A DNA stretch of 64,000 nt from NCBI RefSeq assembly GCF_002382885.1, contig NZ_NWVL01000001.1:62001-126000 (forward strand), given 5' to 3'. Below, piece by piece: positions 16,983 to 26,600 of the stretch; positions within the stretch are counted from its first letter, which is position 1; each line of letters opens with the position of its first letter. The stretch is from Streptomyces sp. WZ.A104. Its GTDB lineage: Bacteria > Actinomycetota > Actinomycetes > Streptomycetales > Streptomycetaceae. The notes beneath the pieces were generated by a model that was not told the DNA's origin, searched no databases, and was given only the letters and a program-made list of their open reading frames with translations. The translations under genes were made by a program, and so were the position numbers.

Positions 16983-17801
16983 CTACACCGCCGAGTGGAA
17001 GGCGGGCAGATAGCCGCCCGACTGCCCAACGGCCTTGGGGTGGTACGAGTGGTAGACCGGCACGGTCACGCTGTGGAGCCAGGCGTCGCCGGAGCACAGC
17101 TCGTGCCCGGTGAATTCGTCCACCACGTTGGAGAAGGCGAACCCGGCGTCGGCGGCCCGCTTGGCGAGGACGTCGTTCAGCACGTCCGACGCGTTGTTGA
17201 TCGCGGCCCGCTCGGACTCGGTCAGTCCGGCGATGCAGTTGCCGGACAGCTGGTAGAAGCGCGGATATCCGAGCACCACGACCCGGGCCTGCGGGGCGCG
17301 CTCGCGGATACTGCCGTAGAGCGAATCAAGGTTTCCCGGAAGGGAGTTGTTCATCCGTGAGATAGCGGCGTCCACGCTGTCGAGGCAGACGGCCTCGCTC
17401 GACAGCAGGCAGTCCTGCATCACGTCGGCGAACTCGATGTCGTTGCCTCCGGCCGTGACACTGACCAGTGACGTCGATGCGTTGAGCGCGCTCAGCTGGC
17501 TGCCTGCCACCGAGGCGGTGGTCGCTCCGGAGCAGGCGACGAAGTCGAACGAGGCGGGGGAGTTCGCCGCCGCCCAGAGATACGGGTAGGCGTTGGTGCT
17601 GCGTCGGCAGTCACCGCTGTCGGAGAGGTAGTCCCCGGCGCCGACGCCCGAGGAGTAGGAATCGCCGAGTGCGACATAGCCGCCCGCGGCGGCGGGTTCA
17701 GCCGCCGACTCCGCCGCGGAAGCGGGACCGACGACGCCGAGAGCGGTCACGGCGGCGAGCGCCAGAGTGGAGAGGGATGCCCAGATCCTTCGTACTGACA
17801 T
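16983..17801 (-). CDS. Secreted SGNH/GDSL-family lipase or esterase
   Basis: A 272-residue protein. The signal peptide (RIWASLSTLALAAVTALGVV, cut near ASAAES) means it is secreted. The SGNH blocks are visible: GDSYSSG with the nucleophile serine (block I), GGNDIEF (block III), and YHSYHPKAVG near the C-terminus carrying the catalytic histidine (block V). Six or more cysteines (DCRR, VACSG, DCLLSSEAVC, NCIAG, LCSGD) fit the disulfide-bonded Streptomyces lipases. The ATG at 17801 is the start; the longer open frame upstream is not coding. It is transcribed divergently from the DUF899 gene. Confidence 0.92.
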   Translation of the reverse strand: MSVRRIWASLSTLALAAVTALGVVGPASAAESAAEPAAAGGYVALGDSYSSGVGAGDYLSDSGDCRRSTNAYPYLWAAANSPASFDFVACSGATTASVAGSQLSALNASTSLVSVTAGGNDIEFADVMQDCLLSSEAVCLDSVDAAISRMNNSLPGNLDSLYGSIRERAPQARVVVLGYPRFYQLSGNCIAGLTESERAAINNASDVLNDVLAKRAADAGFAFSNVVDEFTGHELCSGDAWLHSVTVPVYHSYHPKAVGQSGGYLPAFHSAV

Positions 17802-18236
17802 GGCTGCCAGCCCTTCGAAGTGTGGGGGGTGAGTGGGTGGTTGAAGGGAGCGAACCAGTTTCTGGCAGCTCGCTGTACACACCGCGCATGTCCGCGCGAG
17901 AAGTCTTCTGATATGCCCGAATGGCTGTTCGGCAGGTTCGGGTGCAAGGACAAGGGGCGCCCGGCCGGACTGAGGAGCGCTCGGCCGGTCGATGCGGACG
18001 TTGGTCGACTTCCCCCGGACCGTCGCGGCCCCCCTGTGCACGGGGGCACCCCGGCGGCCCGGCCGATGCTGTGCCTCGGCGCGGGGTATTCCAGGGGATC
18101 CAGGACTCCGCGGCTCGCCGCACTGCCCAGGGAACTGGATCGGACCGGCCACCCCTGGAAAACTTGTCTGGTGCGGATCAAGGAAGCCCTCGGCTGACCG
18201 AGGGCGACCGATGGTGTACGACGACGGGACGCGATC
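17802..18236. promoter_or_regulatory. Divergent promoter region between esterase and DUF899 genes
   Basis: This 435-bp gap separates two divergent genes and should hold both promoters. The only clear structure is an 8-base stem with CTGA loop at 18186-18205 (GCCCTCGG/CCGAGGGC), 31 bases before the DUF899 start, which could act in the leader RNA. I see no gene in it. Confidence 0.45.
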
Positions 18237-19025
18237 GTGACCGAGCGCAACAGCACGGCGGACCCCGACCGCGCACTGGCGCTGCCACCGGTAGCCGACC
18301 GGGCCTCCTTCCAGGCCCAGCTGGACAGCTTGCGGCTCCGCGAGAAGGCGCACACCCGGGAGGGCGATGCCATCGCCGCGGCCCGGCGCCGACTGCCCAT
18401 GGTCGAGGTGGCCGCCGACCTCGAACTGACCGGCCCGGGCGGCCCGGTCACTCTGCTCGACGCGTTCGAAGGGCGTCGGCAGCTCATCGCCTACTACTTC
18501 ATGTGGCACGACGGCCACACCGCGGCCGACCAGTGCGAGGGCTGCACCTGGGTCACCAACCAGGTCCAGGAGCTGTCCTTCCTGCACTCCCGCGACATCA
18601 CCTACGCGGTCCTCTGCCAGGGCCCGTACGAGGAGAGCCACCGCTACCGGGAATTCATGGGCTGGGACATGCCGTGGTACTCGGCCCTACCGTCGAAGGA
18701 CGAGCTCCTGGTCGGACGCCGCGTCGGCATGATGCACGTGGTCTGCTACCTGCGCGACAGGGGCCGCGTCTACGAGACGTACTGGACGACGCTGCGAGGC
18801 GTGGAGGCGATGGACTACAGCTACGCGCTCATGGACCTCACCGTGTACGGACGCCAGGAGCAGTGGGAGGACTCGCCACCGGGCTGGCCGCAGGACAAGG
18901 ACGTACCCCCCGAGCACCCCATGCGCAGCAATGGGCGCCCCATCCCCCAGTGGTCCCGCATCAACGCCGGGCGCTCCGACGACCTCAGGCCCCGACTGTG
19001 GCGGTGCAGCGGTGACAGCAGGTAA
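18237..19025 (+). CDS. DUF899 thioredoxin-like protein
   Basis: A 262-residue protein of the DUF899 family, predicted thioredoxin fold. Typical segments are ALPPVADRASFQAQLDSLR, LIAYYFMWHDG, CEGCTWVTNQVQ (with a CxxC pair, C-E-G-C), GWDMPWYSALPS and AMDYSYALMDLTVYGRQE. The role is not well established; redox or ligand binding is assumed for the fold. It starts GTG at 18237. It is the last ordinary chromosomal gene before the tRNA-Pro fragment that marks the island edge. Confidence 0.88.
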   Translation: MTERNSTADPDRALALPPVADRASFQAQLDSLRLREKAHTREGDAIAAARRRLPMVEVAADLELTGPGGPVTLLDAFEGRRQLIAYYFMWHDGHTAADQCEGCTWVTNQVQELSFLHSRDITYAVLCQGPYEESHRYREFMGWDMPWYSALPSKDELLVGRRVGMMHVVCYLRDRGRVYETYWTTLRGVEAMDYSYALMDLTVYGRQEQWEDSPPGWPQDKDVPPEHPMRSNGRPIPQWSRINAGRSDDLRPRLWRCSGDSR

Positions 19026-19256
19026 CGGCGTCCGTGCAGCCCCCTGCCACAGCAAGTCGGCGTCTCGATGGGCCGGCTGGTCAGTCGGGATTCGCAGCCG
19101 AACCGGTGAGCGGGTACCCGGGGGAGCAGCCGGTGATCCTGCGCCAAGCTTTCGAGTTGGCGGAGAAGGATCAAGCGATGACTTGCCCGTACTTGACGAG
19201 CGCCAATGCGTCGACCGGTCGAACAGAGCCATGGATGGGAGGCGAACCACCCACTT

Positions 19257-19276
19257 GGCTCCCAAGCGGCTCCCAA
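19257..19276. repeat. Paired GGCTCCCAA repeat, left of tRNA fragment
   Basis: GGCTCCCAA occurs at 19257-19265 and 19268-19276, spaced 11 bases. The same pair with the same spacing lies at 19495-19514, on the other side of the tRNA-Pro fragment. This pattern resembles arm-type integrase binding sites around an attachment core. Integrase binding is inferred. Confidence 0.5.
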
Positions 19277-19291
19277 AATGGCCTGACAACG

Positions 19292-19335
19292 CAGGTCAGG
19301 CCCGGTACTGATTTCTCAGTACCGGGCCTGACCTG
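19292..19335 (-). terminator. Perfect 20-base hairpin, tRNA-Pro terminator
   Basis: Arms 19292-19311 and 19316-19335 are exact inverted complements around a TTTC loop. Reading the minus strand, it lies 12 bases beyond the tRNA-Pro 3' end, as expected for the terminator of that tRNA gene. Its presence indicates that this tRNA 3' part is the original chromosomal copy. Confidence 0.85.
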
Positions 19336-19347
19336 GTGTTTCAGCTG

Positions 19348-19389
19348 TCGGGGTGGCGGGATTTGAACCCACGACCTCTTCGTCCCGAA
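19348..19389 (-). other. 3' part of a tRNA-Pro gene; attachment-site remnant
   Basis: On the minus strand the segment reads from the anticodon loop TTCGGGA (anticodon CGG, proline) through the 3' anticodon stem CGAAG, the T arm with GGTTCAAATCC, and the acceptor strand CACCCCGA. The bases beyond 19389 no longer pair with the anticodon stem or give a D arm, so the 5' half is missing. Elements such as pSAM2 integrate in tRNA-Pro with exactly this part as the crossover region. The copy next to the original terminator is left broken, while the intact tRNA is rebuilt at the far end. Confidence 0.8.
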
Positions 19390-19494
19390 TGAGGTTCGGG
19401 CGGAATCAGCCCCAGCCAAATTCACGTTTTGCCTGGTCAGCGCGTTGGGCCCGGATGGTCTCGGGTGGTCTCGAACGGGCTTGGAGGGCGGATC

Positions 19495-19514
19495 GGCTCC
19501 CAGGTGGCTCCCAA
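19495..19514. repeat. Paired GGCTCCCA repeat, right of tRNA fragment
   Basis: GGCTCCCAG (19495-19503) and GGCTCCCAA (19506-19514) repeat with the same 11-base spacing as the pair at 19257-19276. Between this pair and the tRNA fragment there is also a doubled GGTCTCG (19457-19463 and 19467-19473). They are candidate integrase or excisionase arm sites. Confidence 0.5.
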
Positions 19515-19617
19515 GGCTGGGGTCCTCTCGCACCAGTGGTTGAGCGAGGGCGAACGAGGGGCGGGAGAGTCATGTGTCGCCCGTCGTATCCGTTCCTGCA
19601 CTGTTTATGCTTTCCAC

Positions 19618-19752
19618 ATGTCTGAGCGGCGCGGACGCCCACTCGTGGGCCAGACGCCAGCCACACAACGGAACGACGTAGCCACTGGCCACGGGAACAA
19701 TCAGAAAGAAGCTCCCCCGGCCTGGTTGCAGGGGTATGCATTGAGGGAGTGA
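19618..19752 (+). CDS. Possible leaderless 44-residue protein
   Basis: A short frame, starting MSERRGRPLVGQTPATQRND, runs from ATG 19618 to TGA 19752, 37 bases before the GNAT-PIN gene. There is no ribosome site, but TATGCT (19606-19611) ends six bases before the ATG, the spacing expected for a leaderless mRNA. The protein is hydrophilic with no known domain. It could equally be non-coding leader; the rest of 19026-19789 holds no gene that I can support. Confidence 0.25.
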   Translation: MSERRGRPLVGQTPATQRNDVATGHGNNQKEAPPAWLQGYALRE

Positions 19753-19789
19753 TCGGACATTCACTAGAGCCGATACGGAGGGGGAGTAG

Positions 19790-21847
19790 ATGACGATCAA
19801 GGTGCTTCCGGTGTCCGGAGAGCAGACCGATCTGCTCGGCGCTGTTGTGGCCCTGGGGGACCGGTACACCAAATGGCTGGGGCTGCTCACGCCGCCTGCC
19901 TATCGTGCGGCCGCCGAGGAAGGCGGCCTTCTCGTCGCTGTCGAGGGGGAGAAGGTCGTCGGGTATGCGCTGTTCGGACTGCCGAAGCGCAATACCCATG
20001 TGCGCCTGGCTCACCTTTGCGTGGCCGAGGCACACCGAGGCAAGGGCATCGCCCGCCGACTGATTCAGGCCATTCGTGCGCGGCACCCAGAGCGGCTGGG
20101 GATCAGGGCCAGGTGCCGGCGTGACTATGACCTCAGCGGGATGTGGACCAGCCTGGGTTTTGTCCCTCTTGGTGAAGGACTGGGCCGCGGCCGGGACCAA
20201 GAGACCCTGGACACCTGGTGGCTCGGCTTGGGACACCAGGATCTGTTCGCGGAGGTCCAGAGCGACGCCCTGCTGGTGGTGACTGTGGACCACAGCGTCT
20301 TTGCTGGCCTCCGAGGTAATGGCACCGCGTCCGATGTCGAGGACTCGCGCGCCCTGGAAGCCGGCTGGCTGGCCGACCTGATCGAGCTCGCGTTCACGCC
20401 TCAGTTGTTGCACGATGTGCGAGATGTCGCCGATCGAACCACCCGGCAGCATCAGCGGGCTGGGCTGCCGGGCCTTCGGCAAATCACCCCTACCCAGGAC
20501 ACCGTGGCTGCCCGACACAAGGAACTCCTGGCCGCCGTGGAGAAGAATCTGCCGGAGTTGCCACTCGATGCAAAGGTGCGGAGCAGGCTGAAGTACGTGG
20601 CCGAGACGTCCTGCGCCGGACTCCAGATTCTGGTGACTCGTGACCCGGCGCTGGCTCGGCTGTCCGACGTCGCCTGGGATATCGCCGGCGTCAAGGTAGT
20701 CGCTCCGTCCGTGGTGACCCTTCACGTCGATGAGTTGCGCCAGGCCCAGCTCTACCGGCCCAAGGACCTCTTGGGCACCGCGCTCTCCGCAGGAGAGGTG
20801 GCGCCGGGCGGCGAGGGCGAGCTGGTCGCCTTCTTCGACCAAGCGGACAGCGACAACGGATCTGCCTTCCAGGAGCGACTCAAGGACTTCGCCAACGATC
20901 AGACCCTGTGGCGACGGGAACTACTGAGGGATGGCGAGGGGCGCCCGGTGGCCCTGTACGTCTGGGCCTTGGATGGGCGCAACCTGAACGTCCCGTTGCT
21001 GCGTACCGCGACGCATCCGCTCGAAGAGTCCCTCGCCCGACAGCTGCTCCTGATGCTCAAACGCCTCGGGCGTGATCGCAAGGCTCAGGCCATCCGGATT
21101 ACGGATCCCTTTCTCTCGCCCGTAGCTCGGGCGGCGGCCGGTGCGGACGGTTTCACCGAGCAATCAGGCGACCTCGTCGCGCTGCTTGTGGACGTCTGCG
21201 GGTCTGCCGCTGAAGTGTCCGCTGCGGCGACTGGGATCGCCAGCCGCCTGGGGCTTGCCGTACCCGAGCTGCACGCCGGACTTGCCGCTGAAGTGGCGAG
21301 CACCGCTGAGCGCGCCTGGTGGCCTGCGAAGATCATCGACTCCAAACTGCCGTCGTTCAGCGTACCCATCGAGCCTCGATGGTCCGCCGAACTGTTCGAC
21401 TTCCCGACCATGCTGGTGCCGCGCGACGAGGTATTGGGCATCAGCCGCGAGCATGTCTACTACCGCTCGCCGGGCCACCGGAGTGAGAGCGTCCCTGCCC
21501 GCCTTCTCTGGTACGTGAGCAAGGGCGGGCCGGGACAGCAGGGGCAGATGGTCATCGGGTGTTCGCGCTTGGACGAGGTGGTGATCGACGAGCCGGATAC
21601 CCTCTTCTCGCGGTTCGAACATCTGGGCGTATATGGTCGTGAGCAAGTCCGCGCGGTGGCCGAACCCTACGGCAGTGCAATGGCGTTGAGGTTCTCGGAC
21701 ACCGAACTCTTCCCGGTGCCGGTGTCGCTCGGACGTTTCAAAGCGTTTGCAGAGGATCTGGGTCTACCGTTGTCGTTGATCTCGCTGTCCAAGATCAGCA
21801 ACGCGCTTTTCCAGGCGGTTTACAAAGAGGGGCACCGAAAGACGTGA
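19790..21847 (+). CDS. GNAT acetyltransferase-PIN domain-PUA-like fusion protein
   Basis: A 685-residue protein. Residues about 1-150 form a GNAT acetyltransferase domain with the acetyl-CoA loop in LCVAEAHRGKGIARRLIQAI. Residues about 155-320 look like a PIN nuclease domain: VVTVDHSVFAGL, an Asp/Glu-rich helix region, LVTRDPALARL, and VVAPSVVTLHVDELR. Residues about 320-500 resemble a second acetyltransferase-like fold. The last 180 (PARLLWYVSKGGPGQQGQMVIGCSRLDEVV) look like a PUA/EVE-type fold that reads modified nucleic acid. The ribosome site GGAGGGGGAG precedes the ATG. It overlaps the ASCH gene (ATGA-like coupling). Domain calls beyond GNAT are moderate; function is unknown, possibly RNA targeting in defence. 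Confidence 0.65.
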   Translation: MTIKVLPVSGEQTDLLGAVVALGDRYTKWLGLLTPPAYRAAAEEGGLLVAVEGEKVVGYALFGLPKRNTHVRLAHLCVAEAHRGKGIARRLIQAIRARHPERLGIRARCRRDYDLSGMWTSLGFVPLGEGLGRGRDQETLDTWWLGLGHQDLFAEVQSDALLVVTVDHSVFAGLRGNGTASDVEDSRALEAGWLADLIELAFTPQLLHDVRDVADRTTRQHQRAGLPGLRQITPTQDTVAARHKELLAAVEKNLPELPLDAKVRSRLKYVAETSCAGLQILVTRDPALARLSDVAWDIAGVKVVAPSVVTLHVDELRQAQLYRPKDLLGTALSAGEVAPGGEGELVAFFDQADSDNGSAFQERLKDFANDQTLWRRELLRDGEGRPVALYVWALDGRNLNVPLLRTATHPLEESLARQLLLMLKRLGRDRKAQAIRITDPFLSPVARAAAGADGFTEQSGDLVALLVDVCGSAAEVSAAATGIASRLGLAVPELHAGLAAEVASTAERAWWPAKIIDSKLPSFSVPIEPRWSAELFDFPTMLVPRDEVLGISREHVYYRSPGHRSESVPARLLWYVSKGGPGQQGQMVIGCSRLDEVVIDEPDTLFSRFEHLGVYGREQVRAVAEPYGSAMALRFSDTELFPVPVSLGRFKAFAEDLGLPLSLISLSKISNALFQAVYKEGHRKT

Positions 21848-22326
21848 GTGATCCGGAGCGCGCAATGCTGCTGTCCGTCCATCCCAGGTTCGCGTCGGCG
21901 ATCCTGGCCGGCAGCAAGACGGTGGAGGTGCGGCGGCAGCGCGTCGCGGCGCCTCCCGGCACCCGCGTGCTCCTCTATGCAACAGCGCCGACGATGGCCA
22001 TCGTGGGCATGGCCAGCATTGCCTCCGTGCAGGTGGCTTCTCCTCGCGATGTGTGGTCGGCCAGCCGCACCCGCGCTGGGATCAGCAGGCGCGAGTACGA
22101 CGCCTACATGAGCGGTGCGGCACAGGCAAGCGGTCTCACTCTTGAGGATCCCGTCACGTTCGAAGAACCGGTGCCGCTGAGCGCCCTCAGGGCCGTCGGC
22201 TCCTTTCACCCGCCACAGAGTTACCGGTACCTGAAGAGGGAAGATCTGCGGCAGTTGGCAGAAGCGGCACAGACCGGTGGTGATGAGGCCCTGCGCAGTG
22301 TGCTGAGCGACGCCGTTCCGGCCTGA
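21844..22326 (+). CDS. ASCH-domain protein
   Basis: A 160-residue protein overlapping the end of the GNAT-PIN gene by four bases (GTGA). The N-terminus MLLSVHPRFASAILAGSKTVEVRRQR is the ASCH signature, with the K-x-V-E-x-R core expected to bind nucleotide or modified base, and ILVYAT-like strand VLLYATAPTMAIVGMASI follows. ASCH domains are PUA-like and act on RNA or modified nucleosides. Close coupling suggests that the two proteins act together, perhaps one recognising and the other cutting or acetylating RNA. It is convergent with jetD. Confidence 0.85.
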   Translation: MSDPERAMLLSVHPRFASAILAGSKTVEVRRQRVAAPPGTRVLLYATAPTMAIVGMASIASVQVASPRDVWSASRTRAGISRREYDAYMSGAAQASGLTLEDPVTFEEPVPLSALRAVGSFHPPQSYRYLKREDLRQLAEAAQTGGDEALRSVLSDAVPA

Positions 22327-22378
22327 CGGCTGCTACGCTCACCGTACTGCCGGACCCTCGGCGGCGGACTGCGCGGCT

Positions 22379-23641
22379 TTATGCCAGGTCGTCCACCAGC
22401 AGGTCGAGGGTGGCCTCCTCGTGAAGCGCAACCCCGAGGGCGGTCATCGCAGGGGCGAGACCCGGGTCCCAGGCCGCGCTGACGGGGTGGCCGTCGAGAG
22501 GCAGTTGTGGGATTCCATCTGCCTGGCTGCGAGCGGCCAGGTGCTCGTAGTCCTCCGCGCCCATGCGCCATGGCTGGGCTCCGTAACGGCGGATGATCCG
22601 GTTCGCCAGAGCGATGCCTGGCCAGTCGAAATCCCCGTGATACGCGAAACGGCAGCCGGTGGCGGCGAGGGCGTCGAGAAGTGTGAGGACCACCGTGGCG
22701 GCGCTGCCGGAGGTGCACACCAGGGAATGGACGCAGGCAGCGTCCGCCGCAGCCTCCACCACGCGTGGGTTCTCACAGATGTGGATCACTGTTCCGGCAG
22801 GCAGTTGCAGTTGCAGGTCGTGCAGGTCCCGGGAGGTGAGGTGGGCTTCGGCGTGATGGTCGGTCCGCTCCCGCAGGGCCTGATCCCGCCATCCCCCACC
22901 TACGGGCCGCAGCCCGTAGGTCAGCACGGTGCTGGAGACCTCGTCCGGTGTGACGGACACGAGCCGCCAGAGTGCGCGCCGACCGGACGCGTCGCCGGGG
23001 AACTCGGTGCCGTGGGCGAGGGCGATGCCGCGTTGGACGAGGCGTGCGAGCCAGGTGCCGTCGTCCAGGCCGTGTGCGGACCCGGTCGCCATGGCGGCGA
23101 GTTCTCCTCGGCCCCGGGTGCCACCCCCCTCCGGGCCGAGCAGCAGGGTGAGGACGTGGACTGCCTGTTGGAGCGTCCGTACCGACGTTTCCGGCGTCAC
23201 ACCTCTCGGGATGCCGGTACGGCGGAGCAGCTCGTACCACTGTCCAGCCCAGTCCTGGCCGGCGAGCGGAGAGGCGCCCAGCACCGAGGCGAGCGACGAC
23301 CAAACATGCTCGCGCCGTGCCGCGATGCCCGCGCGGACGGCACGGCGGTCGGTGAGCGGCTGACCGAGTTCCTCCAGGACCTCTCTGAGCCCGAGCCCGG
23401 CAGCCGAGGCGCGCAGCCGGGCGTCGAGCATGTCCAGGTGCACAGTGGCGGTGGCCCCTGTGAAGGGCTTGCCCAGCAGGAGCGACAGGGCGTTGCGTTC
23501 CTGGGCGTTCACCGAGGTCAACCGGAGGGAACCGGTGGCCTGCACGCCGTTGCTCTCCAGGCGCTTGCGTACCGCCTCCCAGAGCCGGGTGAGCCCGGGA
23601 CCGGCCAGCCAGTCCCGTGTCGCCGTGGGTAGCTTGCTCAT
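22379..23641 (-). CDS. jetD: Wadjet JetD, Toprim-type nuclease subunit (TIGR02679/DUF2399)
   Basis: A 420-residue protein, last of the four Wadjet genes. The C-terminal third has the Toprim pattern: an acidic residue in VIHICENPRVVEAAAD and the Asp-x-Asp motif in YHGDFDWPGIALANRI. In Wadjet systems this subunit cuts small circular DNA after the SMC complex has extruded it. The N-terminal part is helical and typical of TIGR02679 (LTSVNAQERNALSLLLGKPFTG). Start ATG 23641 overlaps the jetC stop (ATGA); the frame upstream of it is open but not coding. Confidence 0.92.
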   Translation of the reverse strand: MSKLPTATRDWLAGPGLTRLWEAVRKRLESNGVQATGSLRLTSVNAQERNALSLLLGKPFTGATATVHLDMLDARLRASAAGLGLREVLEELGQPLTDRRAVRAGIAARREHVWSSLASVLGASPLAGQDWAGQWYELLRRTGIPRGVTPETSVRTLQQAVHVLTLLLGPEGGGTRGRGELAAMATGSAHGLDDGTWLARLVQRGIALAHGTEFPGDASGRRALWRLVSVTPDEVSSTVLTYGLRPVGGGWRDQALRERTDHHAEAHLTSRDLHDLQLQLPAGTVIHICENPRVVEAAADAACVHSLVCTSGSAATVVLTLLDALAATGCRFAYHGDFDWPGIALANRIIRRYGAQPWRMGAEDYEHLAARSQADGIPQLPLDGHPVSAAWDPGLAPAMTALGVALHEEATLDLLVDDLA

Positions 23642-26600
23642 ACGGACACCAGACGCCGGTGCCGGCCGTTCCAGGTGTAGTGCAGGGTGGCCACCCCGCG
23701 CACATGGGGATCGCGGAGGCACTCGTAGATGTGCAGGGACGGCACCTCCGGCCAGTTGCCCATAAGTCGTTCGCTGGTGAGGACGAAGTCGAGGTCGAGG
23801 TCGACGAGGATCCGCCCTAGTCGGCCGTGGGTGGGTTCGTCGACCTTGGCGAAGGCGTCGTCGAGAAGGATCAGCCGCGGCGCGTGGGGTGCCGACTCGG
23901 CGAGACTGGTGAAGTGGGCGGCAGCTGCGGCGAAGAGCACGAGGTAGGAGAGCACTCGTTGCTCGCCCTGGCTGAGCCCGGTGCGGCCGGTCAGTTTGCG
24001 CCTGCGTCCCGGGGCGGCGTCCTCGACCACGAAGGTGTGGAAGCGGAACCAGTCGCGGTAGTCAAGCGCGGTCCGCAGGTGGGCGGCGTAACCGGCTGAG
24101 GGATCGGCTCGTCGGGCATCCTCGATCCGGCGTTGCAGCACCTCGCGAAGCTGCTCGGTCTGCTCACGCGTGCGCAGGCTCGACGGGCTGCGCAGCAGCT
24201 CTACGGCCGCCCTGACATCCGCGTCCACGTCCTCGTCCAGCTTCCACAGCAGTTCCACGCCGAGACCGTGGGAGGTGCGTACGGTCCGCAGTGTGTCGTT
24301 GAGAGCCGCGACCAGGTTCGCCGCGGTGATGACCTGGGCCGAGAGGTGGTCGCCGAGCTCGCCGGTCAGGAATCGCTGGAACACCTCGCGTTCGCGTTCG
24401 GTGAGCCGCCCTCGGGCCTCTGCGGCCTGGATGGCGATCCGCTCGCCCACGGCCGCGACGTCGTGGGAGCCGTGGTCGTCGATCAGGCGACACACCTTGA
24501 TCCCGTCGCGTTCCTCCAGTTGCGCGTCGTAGCCGCCGGCCAGCTGGTCGCGCAGTTCGGTGTGCCGGTTGAGCAGGGTGCTGTCCGAAACCTCGCCCTT
24601 CGGGCGGCCGAGGGTCTGTGCAACGGCGTCGGCCAGTGTCCGCAGTGCTCGTAGACGGCTGCGGACGTCCGAGCCGGGATCGTCCGCCACGTCCTCGGGC
24701 AGTGAGGATCGGTCCAGCCCGGCGCCGCGCACCACCTCCGGCCGGCCGAGCGCGCCGCGAAGGGCGCCGCCGGTTGCGATGACCGCCGTCTCCTGGGCGG
24801 CCAGGTCCTCGCGCAGACGCTTCTCCTCCTCTTCTGCACGCACGCGTCGGTCGTGGAGGTCGTCGCGGGCCCGCTGTGCCGCCGGAAGGGCCTGGACGGC
24901 GTGCGCGATGCGACGCCTAGTTTCCTGTTCGCGGGTGAGGATCTCTTCTTCGGTCGCCCCGATGGCCTCCTCGCGGGTGCGCAGGTCCTGTTGCGCGCTG
25001 CGCAGCCCGGTGAGGCGGAGCCGGTAGTTCTCCTCCGCGTCCAGGCGGTCTGTCCGGGCGCGTTCGTACCGTTCGGCATCGGCGTGATGGGCGCCGAGCC
25101 GCTCGCCCGTGTTGCCGATCGCCCGGCGAAGATGTCCGATGCCGGTGAGCAGGGCAGCCAGAGCGGTGCGTACGCGCTCCAGCTCGACTGGGTCGCTGGG
25201 CAGGTCATGGGCGGTGGCGGTGGCGTCCGCCTCGGTGCGTGCGGCTACGGCGAGAGCGCGGGCCTCCTCGGCCAGCCGTGCTGCACGGGTCGCCTTGGCG
25301 GTCAGCTCACGCAGAGTCCTCTCATCCGACTCGACCCTGCTCCAGGCGTCGGCGAGACCTCGTGCCCGGGGGAAGTCGTGCTCCGCGAGCCTGAGGGCCC
25401 GGCGCCCGGCATCGGCATCGGTGAGTTCCTGACGGGCGTCGGCCATCCGCTGCTCCGTCTGCGTGAGCCGCTCCTCCAGCTCGGCCAGGATGCGCCGCCG
25501 GGTCTCGGCGCGTACAGCGGCTCCCACGTACTCGGCGTCACTCTTGTGGTGCCGGCCGCCGAGGATGCCCAGACGCCAGCTCCCGTCGTAGTACACCGCG
25601 TCATGAGAGTTCGTTTCCTCGGGTGGTGCGAGCGCGATGGCGGTCAGCAGGTGTTCCACATGCTCGGACGTGACCCCGCACCCAGGCTGGGGTGCTGGGC
25701 GCAGGGCCGAGGCGAGGGTCGGCCCGTCCGGCAGCGCGGGCCCCAGGCGCAGCAAAGTGTCACGAGTGCCGGGATCCACAAGGGCGCCGTCCGCGCCGAC
25801 CCACCCGTCCAGGATCCCGCTGGCCTCCAGCGCCGCTTCCAGCCCGGCCCGATGCCCGGGGCTCAGATCATCCGCGAAGTCCACCAGCCGGTAGAAGGGT
25901 GCCCCGGTACCCGGTGTCCTTTCGGCGACGCGATGGTAGGGGACCGGAGGCTCAGGATCGGTACGTCGCTCCCAGTCACGCTTCTGACTCGCCAGGCGGT
26001 CGAGTTCCTCGTCGAGCCGACCGACGGTGACGGCGAGGGCGTCGCGGCGCCCGGTAAGTTCCTCGCCGTACGGCTCCAGTGCGGCATGGGCTGCCTGCCA
26101 CGCCTGGTTGTCGATGTCGGGCGGCAGTGTGCGGTCCGCGAACGGGGCGTCGGCGGAGCTCTCGTAGGCGACCGCTGCGTGGACGGCATCCAGGGGCGGG
26201 CAGTCGGACCCGACGTCGATCCGCGTGCGTGTTACCCACTCGGCGACCCGGCGGCCGTAGGCACCGCTCTCCTCGGCGACCTTCTCGCGGTTGGCGTCGA
26301 GACGGCCGGCGGCCTCCTCCGCCTCGCCCTCCAGCCGTTCCCGTTCGGTGTCGGCCTGCGCCGCCCGGCTTCGGGCCTTCTCGGCCCGCGCGGTGAGACG
26401 CGTCACCTCTTGGACCATCCGGGCGCGGTTCTTCACGACCGTCTCGGCGGCCTCCAGCTGTTCCTGCCAAGACCGCAGTCCTTCCTGCACCGCGGCCGTG
26501 TCCACGAGGACGACCGATGGCTGCTGCACGGTGTGCGTCTCCCCGTCCGGGGCGGTCAGCTCTGACTCGGCGGCCTGGGAGCGGACCGTGCGGGGCAGGG

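Noticed and set aside
18821..19276. Minus-strand frame that could be an integrase remnant beside the tRNA fragment
   Set aside because: Most of it is antisense to the DUF899 gene and no integrase residues are visible.
19348..19389. Intact tRNA-Pro gene
   Set aside because: Sequence past the anticodon loop does not pair with the anticodon stem and lacks a D arm and 5' acceptor strand.
19353..19625. Open frame starting MAGFEPTTSS
   Set aside because: This start is the well-known false protein from reading a tRNA T arm on the opposite strand.
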